DNA from: JAGIBJ01 sp032119595
GTDB lineage: Bacteria > Actinomycetota > Thermoleophilia > Solirubrobacterales > Solirubrobacteraceae
DNA: 64,000 nucleotides
Assembly: GCA_032119595.1 (NCBI GenBank)
Contig: JAUMBQ010000010.1
Location: 1-64,000 of the forward strand
Direction: 5' to 3'
The position numbers and the translations under genes are program-made. Each line of letters starts with the position of its first letter. Within the stretch, counting starts at the first letter, position 1. Below the pieces are notes generated by a model, which was given only the letters and a program-made list of their open reading frames with translations, was not told where the DNA came from and ran no database searches. Of the stretch, positions 52,415-61,053 are shown one piece after another.

Positions 52415-53497
52415 ATGAGCCTCTACGCCACCGTCTCCAAGCCGTTCTTCCGGATGGTCGCGCCCGAGCGGGCGCATCGCATCGGAGTCGCGGCGCTTCG
52501 GTCTGGCCTGGTGCCGGTGCGGCCCGTGCGCGATGAACGCCTGCGCACCTCGGTCCTCGGGCTCGACTTTCCCAACCCGCTGGGCATGGCGGCCGGCTTC
52601 GACAAGAACGCCGAGGTTCCCGACGCGCTGCTTCGGATCGGCTTCGGGTTCGCCGAAGTCGGCACCCTGACTCCCAAAGCCCAGCCCGGCAACCCGCAGC
52701 CGAGGATGTTCCGGCTGACCGACGACCGCGCGGTGATCAATCGCCTGGGGTTCAACAACGAGGGGCACGCGGCGGCGTTGGCCCGGCTCAGCAGACGCCA
52801 CGGGCGAGCGGGTGTGGTTGGCGTCAACGTCGGCGCGAACAAAGACTCGGTGGACCGTGTGAACGACTACGTCGATGGGATCAGGACGTTCGCGTCGGTC
52901 GCGTCGTACTTCACCGTCAACGTGTCCTCACCCAACACGCCGGGCTTGCGCGATCTGCAAGGCCGCGACGCGCTTGAGGAGCTGCTGACCCGCACCCTCG
53001 ACGCCCGCGACGCGATTGGCCTCGCCCAAGGCGCTCGGGTGCCCGTGCTGCTCAAGCTCGCTCCGGACCTGACGGACGAAGGGCTCGCTGACGCGGTCGA
53101 AGTCGCCGTGGCCCGCGGGATCGATGGGCTCGTGGTGTCGAACACCACGCTGTCCCGAGCGGGCCTGACCGACGCCCAGTCGACGGAGTCCGGAGGGATG
53201 TCCGGCGCGCCGCTGTTCCACCGCTCCACGACGATGCTGGCCCGGACCCGGCGGCTCGCCGGACCAGATCTTCCGCTCGTGGGTGTCGGCGGAATTCTGA
53301 CCGGGGATGACCTGTTCGAGAAGCTCCGGGCGGGGGCGAACCTCGTCCAGCTCTACAGCGGGTTCGTCTTCCGAGGGCCTGCCACGGCGCCAGGTGTCCT
53401 TCGAGAATTGCTCGCGCGGATGGATCGCGAAGGGGTCGCCACCGTGGCCGACATCGTGGGTTCTGGCGTCGACGAATGGGCCGAGCGGACGATCTGA
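52415..53497 (+). CDS. pyrD: Dihydroorotate dehydrogenase (quinone), class 2
   Basis: A 360-residue FMN enzyme. The N-terminal helical extension (YATVSKPFFRMVAPERAHR) is typical of membrane-associated class 2 enzymes that reduce quinone. The barrel shows NPLGMAAGFDKNAE, FAEVGTLTPK, VNVSSPNTPGLRDLQ with the catalytic Ser, SNTTLSR and GVGGILTGDD. It completes the pathway to orotate. It lies 49 bp after carB and is the last gene of the operon; pyrF and pyrE are not here. Confidence 0.95.
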   Translation: MSLYATVSKPFFRMVAPERAHRIGVAALRSGLVPVRPVRDERLRTSVLGLDFPNPLGMAAGFDKNAEVPDALLRIGFGFAEVGTLTPKAQPGNPQPRMFRLTDDRAVINRLGFNNEGHAAALARLSRRHGRAGVVGVNVGANKDSVDRVNDYVDGIRTFASVASYFTVNVSSPNTPGLRDLQGRDALEELLTRTLDARDAIGLAQGARVPVLLKLAPDLTDEGLADAVEVAVARGIDGLVVSNTTLSRAGLTDAQSTESGGMSGAPLFHRSTTMLARTRRLAGPDLPLVGVGGILTGDDLFEKLRAGANLVQLYSGFVFRGPATAPGVLRELLARMDREGVATVADIVGSGVDEWAERTI

Positions 53498-53724
53498 CCG
53501 CTCGCCCGCGCCAAGTCGGGCTGCAACGTTGCTTGCGAACTTGTCGGATTTCGACGGGTGAGTGTCCACTTCGGGCCATCCGGAGCGACCCCCAGGCGGG
53601 CCAAGTTTCGTCGGTCCGTCACGGGGTTGGGAAAAGCTCGGGACAGGCTGTCAACCATCGCAATTCCAATACGGCCAGCGGAGGACCACACCGAGTGGCC
53701 GACTGGGCCGTTTTCCATGGCAAC

Positions 53725-53777
53725 GTTTGTTGCCTGGTGAGAAGAACGCCCGCGATTTGGGCCGTTTTGGCCGTTTC
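53725..53777 (+). repeat. Diverged dispersed copy of the 61-62 bp repeat
   Basis: TTTGTTG, then CCTGGTGA, then GATTTGGGCCGTT and TTTTGGCCGTT follow in the same order as TTTGTTG, CCTGGCGA and GATTTTGGCCGTT in the units at 1-163. About 10 bp are missing and about 12 inserted. The GGCCGTT core occurs twice here, with TTTTGGCCGTT shared exactly with the array. Confidence 0.5.
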
Positions 53778-53838
53778 GTGACGGACCCCATCCACGCGGA
53801 ACGGCCGAGTCTGATACGGGGAACCACCCTGGCTCTGA

Positions 53839-53859
53839 GCCTCAACTTAAGCTTGAGGC
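53839..53859. promoter_or_regulatory. 21-bp dyad upstream of mihF
   Basis: GCCTCAA-CTTAAGC-TTGAGGC, perfect 7-bp arms with a CTTAAG centre, ending 46 bp before the mihF start and about 30 bp before its TATATT box. This is the position of an operator or activator site. The binder is unknown; autoregulation by mIHF is conceivable. Confidence 0.45.
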
Positions 53860-53905
53860 GACTTGTCTGTCTGGCCCGCTGGCGAGGTGTATATTCCCCA
53901 ACCGG

Positions 53906-54247
53906 ATGGCACCCGCGACGACGAATTCCCCCCTGAAGCAAGCGACCCCCGAGCGGTCCCTCGCGCAACGGATGGAGGCGCTTCAGCGCGCCAATGAGAT
54001 TCGGTCGCACCGGGCGCAGCTCAAGCGCGACCTGAAGTCGGGCCGCACGTCGATCGTGCAGCTCCTCGATGCGCCGCCGGAATACCTCCTCACGGCGAAG
54101 GTGTTCGACATGATCGTCGCCGTCCCGAAGTTCGGCCGCGTCAAGGCCAACCGGGTCCTGCAGCAGTGCCGGATCTCGCCGAGCAAGACGATCGGCGGCC
54201 TCACGGATCGCCAGCGCGTCGAGCTCGTCGACCTGCTCCGCCGCTAA
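53906..54247 (+). CDS. mihF: Integration host factor, actinobacterial type (mIHF)
   Basis: A 113-residue nucleoid protein. The first about 15 residues are disordered; then QRMEALQRANEIRSHRAQ and LKRDLKSGRTSIVQLL form the long helices, followed by the H2TH-like DNA-binding part (LTAKVFDMIVAVPKFGRVKANRVLQ) shared with actinobacterial IHF. It condenses DNA and in mycobacteria is essential. It lies 7 bp upstream of gmk, the conserved mihF-gmk-rpoZ-coaBC order. Confidence 0.93.
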   Translation: MAPATTNSPLKQATPERSLAQRMEALQRANEIRSHRAQLKRDLKSGRTSIVQLLDAPPEYLLTAKVFDMIVAVPKFGRVKANRVLQQCRISPSKTIGGLTDRQRVELVDLLRR

Positions 54248-54254
54248 GGCGCCG

Positions 54255-54833
54255 ATGGCCCGCGTGGTCGTCATCACCGGCCCTTCCGGGGTCGGCAAGG
54301 GTACGTTGATCCGCGCGCTGCGCGATCGGATCCCGGAGCTCGAGCTGTCCGTGTCGGCGACGACGCGGAGTCCTCGCCCCGGTGAGGAGAACGGTCGCGA
54401 CTACTGGTTCCTCAGTCGTGAGGACTTTGAGAAGCGCATCGCCGACGGCGGCTTCGTTGAGCACGCTGAGTACTCGGGCAACCGGTACGGCACGCTGCGC
54501 GAGGATCTCGACAAGCGCGTCTCCGCTGGCCGTCCGGTGCTGCTGGAGATCGAGGTGCAGGGCGCGCGCCAGGTCGCGGGCACCATGCCGGAGGCCTTGC
54601 GGATCTTTATCGCGCCGCCTTCGCCCGAGACGCTTCGCACGCGGCTCGTGGGGCGTGGCACCGACGCCAAGGAGCAGATCGACCGTCGGCTCCAGGTCGC
54701 CGAGGATGAGCTGGCTGCGCAGCCGGAGTTCCCCGTGGTGGTCGTGAACGATCGCCTCGAGGACGCGATCGACGAGCTCACGCAGGTCGTGTCGAGTGGC
54801 ATCGCGGCCGCCCGCCCGGTCGACCGTCCTTAG
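54255..54833 (+). CDS. gmk: Guanylate kinase
   Basis: A 192-residue kinase converting GMP to GDP. P-loop GPSGVGKGTLI, GMP-binding TTRSPRPGEENGRDYWF, and VLLEIEVQGARQV are all intact. It probably shares a transcript with mihF. Confidence 0.96.
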   Translation: MARVVVITGPSGVGKGTLIRALRDRIPELELSVSATTRSPRPGEENGRDYWFLSREDFEKRIADGGFVEHAEYSGNRYGTLREDLDKRVSAGRPVLLEIEVQGARQVAGTMPEALRIFIAPPSPETLRTRLVGRGTDAKEQIDRRLQVAEDELAAQPEFPVVVVNDRLEDAIDELTQVVSSGIAAARPVDRP

Positions 54834-54907
54834 TTCGATCGACGCTCGCGTGCGGTCTCCCGGACCGGTCGCGTGGACCCCGTCCGGGTGTCGGGGCCGT
54901 GGTCCGC

Positions 54908-54913
54908 TACGAT
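54908..54913 (+). promoter_or_regulatory. -10 box of rpoZ (leaderless type)
   Basis: TACGAT lies 6 nt before the GTG at 54920, indicating that rpoZ is transcribed separately from gmk and begins without a leader. Confidence 0.5.
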
Positions 54914-54919
54914 CCCTGG

Positions 54920-55147
54920 GTGATCTCTCCTCGCGTCGACCGACTTCTTGACCACGCCGACTCCAATTACGCGTCGGTGATTGTGGCCGCCAAGCGCGCC
55001 CGCCAGATCAACGCGTACTACCACTCGCTCGGCGAGGGTGCCTTCGATGAGTTCGCGCCGCCGATGGTCGAAACGGTCTCCAAGAACTACCTGACGATCG
55101 CCCTCGAAGAGGTCGCGGCCGGCAAGATCGACTACCACTACCGGTAG
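54920..55147 (+). CDS. rpoZ: RNA polymerase omega subunit
   Basis: A 75-residue omega subunit with SPRVDRLLDHADSNYASVIV, AAKRARQINAYYHSLGEG and a C-terminal YLTIALEEVAAGKIDY, as in actinobacterial RpoZ. It helps assemble RNA polymerase and can bind ppGpp in some bacteria. I choose the GTG at 54920 because it follows the TACGAT box; an in-frame GTG 21 bp upstream would add seven residues that are not conserved. Confidence 0.9.
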   Translation: MISPRVDRLLDHADSNYASVIVAAKRARQINAYYHSLGEGAFDEFAPPMVETVSKNYLTIALEEVAAGKIDYHYR

Positions 55148-55154
55148 TCGCTGC

Positions 55155-55210
55155 GGCGGCCGTTGCACGGCCGCCCATCATCACCCGCGTCGCCCTGACG
55201 CGGGTTCGTT
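55155..55210 (+). terminator. Two hairpins between rpoZ and coaBC
   Basis: GGCGGCCGT-TGC-ACGGCCGCC (55155-55175) and ACCCGCGTC-GCCCT-GACGCGGGT (55183-55205), both perfect 9-bp stems; the second is followed by TCGTTCT. They may terminate rpoZ transcription or attenuate coaBC, whose start is 33 bp downstream with CTGGAGTT as a possible Shine-Dalgarno region. Confidence 0.6.
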
Positions 55211-55237
55211 CTCACTTCACCTGGAGTTCTTGCGCGC

Positions 55238-56482
55238 ATGGCACGGATCCTGCTCGGCGTCTCCGGCAGCATCGCTGCCTACAAGGCCCTCGAACTCGTG
55301 CGTGGGCTCACGGCCGCAGGCCACGGGGTCCGGGTCCTTCTGACCGAGGGCGGGGCGCAGTTCGTCGGCGCCGACAGCTTCGCAGCCCTCACGGGCGCAC
55401 CGGTGCTGTCCGGGGTGTTTGACGAGGATCCGTGGTCCGGGGAATACCCAGGCGAGGAGCGCGCTGACGCGCACCGCCCGATCGGACACCTCGCGCTGGC
55501 CGAGCGCGCCGATCTGCTTGTCATCGCACCGGCGTCGGCGAACGTCATCGCGCGCCTTGCCGCCGGCTTCGCCGACGACCTCCTGACCACCGCGGCGCTG
55601 GTCGCCTCCAAGATCCTCATTGCTCCTGCAATGAACGGTCGCATGTGGGAACACCCGGCGACGCGTGCGAACGTGGCGCTCCTGCGCGAACGAGGGGTGC
55701 ACGTCGTCGAGCCCGGTACCGGCCGTTTGGCGTCCAAAGGGGAGTCTGGGACCGGCCGGCTGGCTGAGCCTGTTGAACTCCTGTCACGGATCGAGAGCGA
55801 ACTGCTGACCGCCGCCGAGCAGCGCCAGGATCTGGCCGGCTGCCGCGTGCTGATCTCCGCCGGGGGCACGCGCGAGCCACTCGACGCCGTGCGCTTCCTC
55901 GGCAATCGCTCGTCCGGTCGCATGGGCTTTGCGCTCGCTGAAGCAGCGGCCGCGCGCGGTGCCTACGTCACGGTCGTCGCGGCCAACGTGGCGCTGCCAA
56001 CGCCGAACGGCGTCAGTCGGATCGATGTCGAGACTGCCTCGCAGCTGCAAGCGGCCTGTGCCGAGTCGTTCCTCTACGCCGACGTGCTCATCGCTGCGGC
56101 GGCGGTCGCCGATTTCCGTCCCGCCACCCAAGCTGCGGGCAAGATGAAGAAGCAGCCGGGGGAGGAGACCCGCACGATGGAGCTGGAGAAGACGCCCGAC
56201 GTGCTCGCTGGCCTTGCCGCCGCCCGCAAGGACGGCCAGATCGTCGTCGGCTTCGCCGCCGAGCACGGGGAGGGCGCGCTCGCCTACGGCCGCGACAAGC
56301 TGGTCCGCAAGAACCTCGACGCCATCGTCGTCAACGACGTCTCCGACAAGGCCATCGGCTTCGACTCTGCCGAGAACGAGGTCGTCATCATCACCGCCGA
56401 CGCCGAAACCCCCGTCCCGCGCGGCACGAAGCGCGCCATCGCCGACGCCATCCTCGACGTCGTAGGTCCCTTGCGGCGCTAG
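55238..56482 (+). CDS. coaBC: Bifunctional phosphopantothenoylcysteine decarboxylase/synthase
   Basis: A 414-residue coenzyme A biosynthesis enzyme. The CoaC half is a flavoprotein with LGVSGSIAAYKALEL, the catalytic His in HRPIGHLALAERADL, APASANVIARLAAG and PAMNGRMWEHPATR. The CoaB half starts near residue 200 with VLISAGGTREPLDAVRFLGN and SSGRMG, then DVLIAAAAVADFRP and KKQPGEETRTMELEKTPD. A short acidic insertion (DEDPWSGEYPGEERAD) precedes the catalytic His. Confidence 0.95.
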   Translation: MARILLGVSGSIAAYKALELVRGLTAAGHGVRVLLTEGGAQFVGADSFAALTGAPVLSGVFDEDPWSGEYPGEERADAHRPIGHLALAERADLLVIAPASANVIARLAAGFADDLLTTAALVASKILIAPAMNGRMWEHPATRANVALLRERGVHVVEPGTGRLASKGESGTGRLAEPVELLSRIESELLTAAEQRQDLAGCRVLISAGGTREPLDAVRFLGNRSSGRMGFALAEAAAARGAYVTVVAANVALPTPNGVSRIDVETASQLQAACAESFLYADVLIAAAAVADFRPATQAAGKMKKQPGEETRTMELEKTPDVLAGLAAARKDGQIVVGFAAEHGEGALAYGRDKLVRKNLDAIVVNDVSDKAIGFDSAENEVVIITADAETPVPRGTKRAIADAILDVVGPLRR

Positions 56483-56555
56483 ACGCGCCGGCCGGAGCTC
56501 TCGTTCCACGAACTGGCCAATGCGGCAAAGGCACCTCAGTAGCCTTATCGGTGCG

Positions 56556-56744
56556 ATGGCGGACGAACGAAACACCCTCGACGAGTGGCGCAGCGGTGCC
56601 GGCCGTCGCCGTGCGCGCTCGGCGCCGTTCATGGTTGACGCCGACCTCATTCACCGAGAGCGCCCTCGTAGCGCGTTCGAAGCGGCGTTCCTGCGCCGGA
56701 TCGGAACGCCCGAGCGGCTGATCGGCCCAGTCCGAGAAGACTGA
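56556..56744 (+). CDS. Small hypothetical protein
   Basis: A 62-residue basic protein without Cys, signal peptide or membrane segment (MADERNTLDEWRSGAGRRR then FMVDADLIHRERPRS). It ends in a short helix (FEAAFLRRIG). Coding status is supported only by its composition and position after coaBC; the family is not recognised. The ATG at 56556 is chosen over an earlier in-frame ATG because the preceding 12 residues look non-coding. Confidence 0.4.
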   Translation: MADERNTLDEWRSGAGRRRARSAPFMVDADLIHRERPRSAFEAAFLRRIGTPERLIGPVRED

Positions 56745-56836
56745 CGGCGGAACCGGCGAGCGCGAGGCCCACCCACGTGCTGGTGGGCGCCTGCGATGGG
56801 GCGCCAGGGACTGAGCCCAGTCATTCCCTCTCGATC

Positions 56837-58375
56837 TCAGCGGTAGCCGCTCTCTTTCATCGCTGTGTCCCGCAAGATCCGCTGGAAGTCGTCGGCGTGT
56901 TCGAAGGCCGTCGCGTGGCCGGCGTCGGGGTACGAATAGAGGTGCTTGTGCGGAGCGTCGAGCGCCTCGAACCATTCGATCGCCAGGTCGCGCCGAGCTG
57001 GGAGTTCGTGGTCGCCGGTGAAGATGTAGACGGGCACGTCCAGCTTTTGCACCGTACGGCGGAAGTCGATCGTCTGCCACCGCGGGTAGGCGGCTCCAAA
57101 GGTGTCCATCAGGCCGCGCGCCGCGTTGACCTTGTCGACCAGCGTGTACTCACTCGCGCCGAGTCCCAGGAAGCCGACGCCCGACTCCTCAGCTCGCCGC
57201 GTGTACGCCGCCGGAGGGTCGTAGTCGCCGGCCAGCCGGTCGTAGGAGTTCATGACCCAGGCGTACTGGAGCACCGACGCGTAGGGCGGCGCTCCGAACG
57301 ACCGCAGCTTGTCGGCCGGTCCTTGGTCGCCGTCGCGCTCGAAATCGGCGAGGAGGTCGCGGTAGATCCGGCGGTCGGTCTCGCGAAGGTCGACCATCTG
57401 GCCGCTCCCAAGCCATGCGTGGAAGCGCTCGGGCGACTGCTGCACCGCGAGCACGCCGGTGACGCTCCCACCCGATTCCCCGAAGAGAAAGATCTTCTGT
57501 TCGTCGAAGCGCTCCCGGAGGTAGTCGGTCACGGCGATCGTGTCGGCCACGTGGCGTTCGGGCGTCGCGGCGTCAGGGTCGAATGAGGGATAGGCCTTGC
57601 CGATGCCACGAGCGTCGACGGTCACGACGAGGAAATCGCGCGTCAGTTCGCCCAGGAGGGCACGAGAGAGGCCCAGGTCGCTCTGTCCCGGGCCGCCGGG
57701 GAGGTACAGCAGCACCGGGAGATCGGGACTGGCACCGCGGATCGACAGCCAGAGATCGGCGTCAGCGATGCGGACCTTCTTCAGCTCAGCGACGCTGCCC
57801 GCTATCGGCTTGCCGGTCGGGCCGACAAGGGCGGGCGTCGATGCTGGGCGGGCGAGTGCAACCACCAGCACCGCAATTCCGACGAGCGCGAACGCGGTGA
57901 CGAGCCGCCGCAATCCCAGCCCGATCTTCCCGCGAAGGCCACGCTGCACGGGCGGACCTACGACGTGGCGGGCATAGGCCGCTCCAAGCGCCGCGCCCAC
58001 GAGCATCGGAAAGAGCACCACGAGCCCGTGAAAGCCGCGGCCGATGATCACGGCGACCACGCCCCACGTGGACCCGAGATGGATGCCGTCGACGGTCAGC
58101 CCGTCGCTCGGGATGGTGACCAGCTCGAACGCGGCGATGTACGCGGCCGGTGCCACCGCCAGCGCCCAGCGCGACCGGGTGAACCGTCCGGCTGCCCAGC
58201 CCACGGCCAACCCGAGCACCACCAACACGAGCGCGCCGAAGCTCGTGACCGGGCCGCGGGGCAGGACAATCCCGACCAAGAGCCCCGCATCCGCTGCCAT
58301 CGCCGCCGCCACGGCGAGTCGCCTGCGCAGGCTGGAGGTCAGCGCGGTGGGGAGGGGCAGGGCGGTTCGTTGCAT
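56837..58375 (-). CDS. Membrane-anchored alpha/beta-hydrolase (prolyl-aminopeptidase-like)
   Basis: A 512-residue protein. The N-terminal about 190 residues contain five to six hydrophobic helices (FGALVLVVLGLAVGWAAG, LVVLFPMLVGAALGAAY, LVTAFALVGIAVLVVALA). An alpha/beta-hydrolase domain follows: oxyanion segment YLPGGPGQSD, nucleophile Ser in FLFGESGGS, acid in TGDHELP and His in DAGHATAFEH. GGPGQS is characteristic of proline iminopeptidase-like hydrolases. The combination of a multi-helix anchor with this domain is less common. The substrate is unknown. The start is the ATG at 58375; a GTG at 58405 would add 10 residues. Confidence 0.8.
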   Translation of the reverse strand: MQRTALPLPTALTSSLRRRLAVAAAMAADAGLLVGIVLPRGPVTSFGALVLVVLGLAVGWAAGRFTRSRWALAVAPAAYIAAFELVTIPSDGLTVDGIHLGSTWGVVAVIIGRGFHGLVVLFPMLVGAALGAAYARHVVGPPVQRGLRGKIGLGLRRLVTAFALVGIAVLVVALARPASTPALVGPTGKPIAGSVAELKKVRIADADLWLSIRGASPDLPVLLYLPGGPGQSDLGLSRALLGELTRDFLVVTVDARGIGKAYPSFDPDAATPERHVADTIAVTDYLRERFDEQKIFLFGESGGSVTGVLAVQQSPERFHAWLGSGQMVDLRETDRRIYRDLLADFERDGDQGPADKLRSFGAPPYASVLQYAWVMNSYDRLAGDYDPPAAYTRRAEESGVGFLGLGASEYTLVDKVNAARGLMDTFGAAYPRWQTIDFRRTVQKLDVPVYIFTGDHELPARRDLAIEWFEALDAPHKHLYSYPDAGHATAFEHADDFQRILRDTAMKESGYR

Positions 58376-58459
58376 CGGCTTGATGCTCGGGGAGCACGGA
58401 AGCACCGGGATCCGAAGACCGCCGCACTCTCGTTGGGGTGCTCCCGCAGCGGCGTACCG

Positions 58460-58490
58460 TTGAACAGCCGGAGTCAGCCCTCGGTAGCGT
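58460..58490 (+). promoter_or_regulatory. Leaderless-type promoter
   Basis: TTGAAC (58460-58465), a 19-bp spacer and TAGCGT (58485-58490), then 7 nt to the ATG of the DUF4265-like gene. Confidence 0.45.
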
Positions 58491-58497
58491 CGTGGCC

Positions 58498-59028
58498 ATG
58501 GCGGAGATCGAAGAACACCCGAGCAAGGCGACGACCTGGGTCGACGGTGTGTTCGTCGTGTCGCCTGAGGCCGACCGCGCGAACGTCACGGTCTGGGTTT
58601 CTGCCGAGGCGCACACGGACGGCGCGGTGAAGTGGGAGCTGCTGTCGGCGACCAAACTCAGCGCCGACCGGGCTCGGCTGACCAGCGTGCCGTTCTTCGT
58701 TTACGACTTGAACTACGGCGACGACGTGATCCTCGAGGACCAGAGCGAAGGTGATCCGGTTGGCGCGGGCGTGGGGAAGGCCTCCGGCAACGAGACCTTC
58801 CGCGTGGTGTTCGATGGCGCCGGCGCCAACGACGACCGGTGGGTCTCGGTGATGGTCGACCTCGAGCACTTGGGCTGCTGGTTCGACATTCGCGGCCCGG
58901 GCTTCATGGCGGTCTCGGTCGCGAAGGAGCATGGCGCCGAGGTCGTGGGTTACCTCAACGAGCGCGTCGAGGACGAAGGTGACTTGCGCTTCGAGAGCGG
59001 CCGCTCCGAGGACCGCCTGCCGCGCTGA
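58498..59028 (+). CDS. DUF4265-like hypothetical protein
   Basis: A 176-residue soluble protein. The stretch SVPFFVYDLNYGDDVILED resembles the core of DUF4265 proteins, which share a VPFF-x-Y-x-L-x-YGD pattern. Around it, WVSAEAHTDGAVKWELLS and ETFRVVF form beta strands. No catalytic residue can be named. The assignment is by eye. Confidence 0.65.
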   Translation: MAEIEEHPSKATTWVDGVFVVSPEADRANVTVWVSAEAHTDGAVKWELLSATKLSADRARLTSVPFFVYDLNYGDDVILEDQSEGDPVGAGVGKASGNETFRVVFDGAGANDDRWVSVMVDLEHLGCWFDIRGPGFMAVSVAKEHGAEVVGYLNERVEDEGDLRFESGRSEDRLPR

Positions 59029-59088
59029 CGGAGTTCGCTGCGCAAGCAGCCAGAGGCCGCCGCCACGTTGCCGCCGTCGCGTTGCGGA

Positions 59089-59640
59089 TCAGGCGGCGCG
59101 CTGAGACGAGCCCTGCGGCAGGTCGGTCGCCGCGCTGTGGACGAGGCGGTCGTGCTCGACGGCGTTCACCGGCAGCTTGAGGCCGAGCGTGCGCAGCACG
59201 CCGAGCTCGTCGGGCTCGGTCCGAAACGAAGCCGACCGGCCGTCGACGGTCGTCGCGTACCAGCGCCGATCGGTTCCGCGAGCGAGCACGTAGCCGCGGA
59301 GCGACGGCGTCCCGTCGGGGTGGTCGAGTTCGAGCGTCAGGTCGCAGCCCTCGGCCTGGGTGATGCGGCCGTCGGTGCCGGCGGCACTGCGGTAGATCGC
59401 GTCGGTCGTGAAGAGCGTGACTCGCGCGTCAGTTGCGCCTCCGCCGTCGTTACGGAGCAGCAGGGTCCAGACCGACGCATCCGCCGTGCTGTGCGGGGGC
59501 TCCACCGATGGCGCGATCGAATACCAGCGGAGCTGCGGGGCCGCTACGAGCCGCTGGCGGCGCCGGCGGCGAGCGGCGACGAAGCCCAAGGCTCCGCCCG
59601 AGGAGGCGTGCTGAGTGGGGGCGTTGACCGAGCGATCCAT
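59089..59640 (-). CDS. Hypothetical protein
   Basis: A 183-residue protein. A basic N-terminal segment with RRRRRQR (about 25-31) precedes a beta-rich domain (SVWTLLLRNDGGGATDARVTL, WYATTVDGRSASF). It has no signal peptide, membrane helix or known motif. A single gene with its own upstream region; function unknown. Confidence 0.55.
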   Translation of the reverse strand: MDRSVNAPTQHASSGGALGFVAARRRRRQRLVAAPQLRWYSIAPSVEPPHSTADASVWTLLLRNDGGGATDARVTLFTTDAIYRSAAGTDGRITQAEGCDLTLELDHPDGTPSLRGYVLARGTDRRWYATTVDGRSASFRTEPDELGVLRTLGLKLPVNAVEHDRLVHSAATDLPQGSSQRAA

Positions 59641-59760
59641 GGGTTTGATCTCGGCATGAAGACCGCCCTACTCAATCCATCAACCAGAATCTGGGGTGTG
59701 GACCTGATGCCCGACTGCGCCAGGGCGGGGCGGGGCGCGTGCCGTCCTGGCGCCCGGGCC

Positions 59761-60984
59761 TCACCGTGAGATCGGACAGGACACACCACCCGGGAACAGG
59801 TGGCGCTGGTAGTCAAAGGAGCGACCCTGCCGTGAGTAGCGCGTGATCACGAGTGAGGGGTCGCGCACCACGGTTCGCACGCTCCAGCCGCGCGCCGGGC
59901 GCGGCCGGGTGCAGGCCGTCGTATTCTGCCGCCGCGTCGCTCCCAGGTGGCGGAGCGTCGCCTTCGCGGCCGAACAGGTCAGTCGACGCCGCGCGATGAT
60001 TGTGTGGAAGGCGATCGGGCTGAACCCGCATTTGGACCGCCCGCCCGTCTTGACTGACGGAGCCGCCAGCGCGAGCCACGGCATCGCGGGCTTCGGCCGG
60101 ACCGCGCGAGCAGGAATCCGCAGCCGCGGGGTCTCGCCTTGGAACAGGCAATCGGCGGAGATGAAGCCCCACGGCCGGTCGCGATCGGCGGGGTGGGTGC
60201 TGTGTGCGTTCACCCACCAGCGCAGTCGGCCGCGTTCGTCGGCCACCTGATACCGGGCGATGTAGCGGATCTGCAAGTAGCGCCAACCGTCATGCACCGC
60301 CCACATCCGTTCGCTTCTTCGAACCCGCTGGCCCGGCAGGGACGGGTTGATGTTCGCGTAGGCCCGGCAGATCTTGTTGGGGGCGGAGGGAAACCGGGGG
60401 CGATAGTTGACCGCGCCGCCCTCCTGGCCACGGTTCGGCCCGCGGGTAAACCGCCCGCCCCAGATGTACAGGCCGTGGTACTTCTTCGTATTCGGGGCGA
60501 GCGCCCGGCCGACGCGCCGCCCGGAGTACCGCTTGATGTAGGACTGCGGGAACGCGAGGTCGGGACCTTGGCTGCGGTGGCAGCGGTTTTTCGGAAGCCG
60601 TTTGGCGCGTCGGTCATGGAGGCGGTTCTTCATGTTGATCCAGCCGCAACCCTTGTAGTGCAGGCTCTTCGGAAGTGAGACGGCAGCCCAGCCGCGCCCC
60701 TCCGACGCCACCCCGCGGACACACCCCGGTGCGCACGCGTCGCTCGCGATCCCGCGCACCCGTGCGCCGCCAGGGCAGTTCCCCACGACGAACCCCGACA
60801 CCTTCGCCTGGATGGGTGCCCAGCGGCCCGCGCAGCCGAAGGCCCGGAAGCCGGGCCCGGACGGCCGGTCGCCGATGCGGGCTGCGTGCGCACCCGTCGG
60901 GCGCGTGGAGGACGCGATCGCCGCAAAGAGCGCGACGCCCGCGAGGAGCGCGAGCATCAGAGCGGTCTGCCGGTGCCGTGGCAT
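59761..60984 (-). CDS. Hypothetical secreted basic Cys-containing protein
   Basis: A 407-residue exported protein. The signal peptide is ALMLALLAGVALFAAIA. The mature protein has about ten Cys, several in a repeated context (GCAGRWAPI, GNCPGGARV, SDACAPGCV, YKGCGWI), then a very basic middle (RLHDRRAKRLPKNRCHRSQG) and a Tyr/Trp-rich region (WRYLQIRYIARYQVAD). The Cys are expected to form disulphides outside the cell. No known fold recognised; a wall- or glycan-binding role is only a guess. The ATG is 7 nt after TAGGGT (60992-60997, minus strand). Confidence 0.65.
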   Translation of the reverse strand: MPRHRQTALMLALLAGVALFAAIASSTRPTGAHAARIGDRPSGPGFRAFGCAGRWAPIQAKVSGFVVGNCPGGARVRGIASDACAPGCVRGVASEGRGWAAVSLPKSLHYKGCGWINMKNRLHDRRAKRLPKNRCHRSQGPDLAFPQSYIKRYSGRRVGRALAPNTKKYHGLYIWGGRFTRGPNRGQEGGAVNYRPRFPSAPNKICRAYANINPSLPGQRVRRSERMWAVHDGWRYLQIRYIARYQVADERGRLRWWVNAHSTHPADRDRPWGFISADCLFQGETPRLRIPARAVRPKPAMPWLALAAPSVKTGGRSKCGFSPIAFHTIIARRRLTCSAAKATLRHLGATRRQNTTACTRPRPARGWSVRTVVRDPSLVITRYSRQGRSFDYQRHLFPGGVSCPISR

Positions 60985-61053
60985 CTCAGCGACCCTACGC
61001 GGCGTCGCTGGTCGGGCGGACCCTCCCGGCGCGCCAGCGCGCCGAGCCGCTGC

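Larger units (their letters stand above)
53498..53905. other. 408-bp intergenic region with repeat relic and dyads
   Basis: No convincing gene. It holds GGCAAC-GTTT-GTTGCC (53719-53734), a diverged copy of the window-start repeat (53725-53777), a 21-bp dyad (53839-53859) and a TATATT -10-like box (53890-53895) 10 nt before mihF. The part between 53500 and 53700 shows no feature I can name. Confidence 0.7.

Noticed and set aside
57583..58055. Plus-strand coding regions opposite the membrane hydrolase
   Set aside because: They overlap a protein with intact catalytic triad motifs and show no domain or start signal.
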